Assembly (NCBI GenBank): GCA_030740415.1
Contig: JASLXI010000043.1
Location: 1 to 6,944 of the forward strand
Origin: Dehalococcoidia bacterium
GTDB taxonomy: Bacteria > Chloroflexota > Dehalococcoidia > UBA2985
Direction: 5' to 3'
DNA length: 6,944 nucleotides
In this document: one piece after another, positions 6,540-6,944 of the stretch
Layout: the number at the start of each line of letters is the position of its first letter
Position numbering within the stretch: the stretch's first letter is position 1
Position numbers and translations under genes: made by a program
Notes under the pieces: model-generated
Told to the model about the DNA's origin: nothing
The model's input: only the letters and a program-made list of their open reading frames with translations
Database searches by the model: none

Positions 6540-6944
6540 TTGAACACACTCTCCCTATACGAGCAAATACAGGACGAGTTGGAAGCAGTCGAAGAGAAGC
6601 TCAGCGTCATCGGCAGGCAAAGCTCGGTGGCAGAGCCCTCGCTGCTCATAGAACTCCTGGGCCACGTCCTAGAAGCGCCGGGGAAACGCACCCGCCCCGC
6701 CATCACCATCCTGGCCTCCAAGTTCCATCCCCACGACCACGACCTCGCGCTGATAATGGCCGCCGCGGTGGAACTGTTGCACATCGCCACCCTGATACAC
6801 GACGACACGGTCGACAATTCAGCCGTGCGCCGAGGAAAGACCACGGTCAGCAACAAGTGGGGAGCGAACGTTGCCATTCTCCTGGGCGACTACGTGTTCG
6901 CCACCTCCGCGACCCTGGTGTGCGATACCAATAACGTTCGAGTC
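6540..6944 (+). CDS. trans-Polyprenyl diphosphate synthase, N-terminal part (runs off the window)
   Basis: This is an isoprenyl diphosphate synthase that condenses isopentenyl diphosphate onto allylic diphosphates, making polyprenyl chains for quinones or related lipids. The 135 visible residues include the conserved PGKRTRPA (47-54) that binds the diphosphate, and the first aspartate-rich motif DDTVD (88-92) in LIHDDTVDNSAVRRGKTT. After that come W107 and LLGDYVFA (114-121). The second Asp-rich motif, which with chain-length residues would tell the product length, lies beyond the edge; the family is normally around 320 residues. The start is taken as TTG 6540 because AGGAGA at 6531-6536 lies just upstream and the helix LYEQIQDELEAVEEKL is typical of the family N-terminus. 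It lies 22 bases after metG and is probably co-transcribed with it. Octaprenyl, heptaprenyl or geranylgeranyl specificity cannot be decided. Confidence 0.95.
   Translation, partial: MNTLSLYEQIQDELEAVEEKLSVIGRQSSVAEPSLLIELLGHVLEAPGKRTRPAITILASKFHPHDHDLALIMAAAVELLHIATLIHDDTVDNSAVRRGKTTVSNKWGANVAILLGDYVFATSATLVCDTNNVRV

Noticed and set aside
1..6944. Search for tRNA, rRNA, CRISPR, insertion sequence or defence system
   Set aside because: No cloverleaf, regularly spaced repeat, transposase-like ORF or recognised defence domain was seen by eye.

Overview
The window looks like ordinary bacterial chromosome: housekeeping genes at high density with short spacers. I see no insertion sequence, phage gene, CRISPR array or RNA gene. 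The most likely source is a member of the Chloroflexota, perhaps Dehalococcoidia or a relative. This is an inference from the order rsmI - metG - polyprenyl diphosphate synthase, from extended -10 promoters, and from a small Pro/Thr-rich lipoprotein. No marker here proves it.

Left part (1-1181): the last 34 codons of one oligopeptide/dipeptide ABC transporter ATPase (OppD/DppD type) run into a complete second ATPase (OppF/DppF type). One base separates the two genes. A strong 15-bp hairpin followed by a T-rich tail ends this transport operon.

Middle part (1182-3760): lepA (elongation factor 4) has its own promoter, placed so close to the ATG that the mRNA may be almost leaderless. A small putative lipoprotein gene follows 20 bases after the lepA stop. 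Its reading frame appears broken near its 3' end, because a protein-like stretch continues in another frame up to 3463. Converging on it from the minus strand is a DUF503 (YlxP-like) gene.

Right part (3761-6944): divergent promoters that seem to share one -35 element separate DUF503 from rsmI (16S rRNA C1402 2'-O-methyltransferase). A further promoter drives metG (methionyl-tRNA synthetase), followed 22 bases later by a trans-polyprenyl diphosphate synthase that runs off the window. LepA, RsmI and MetRS all act in translation, and DUF503 proteins are often encoded near ribosome-maturation genes elsewhere. The transporter and prenyl synthase are separate functions.

I found no novel system. 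The points most worth checking are the apparent frameshift in the lipoprotein gene, the shared divergent promoter, the near-leaderless lepA transcript, and an altered zinc-ligand position and KMSKS motif in MetRS.
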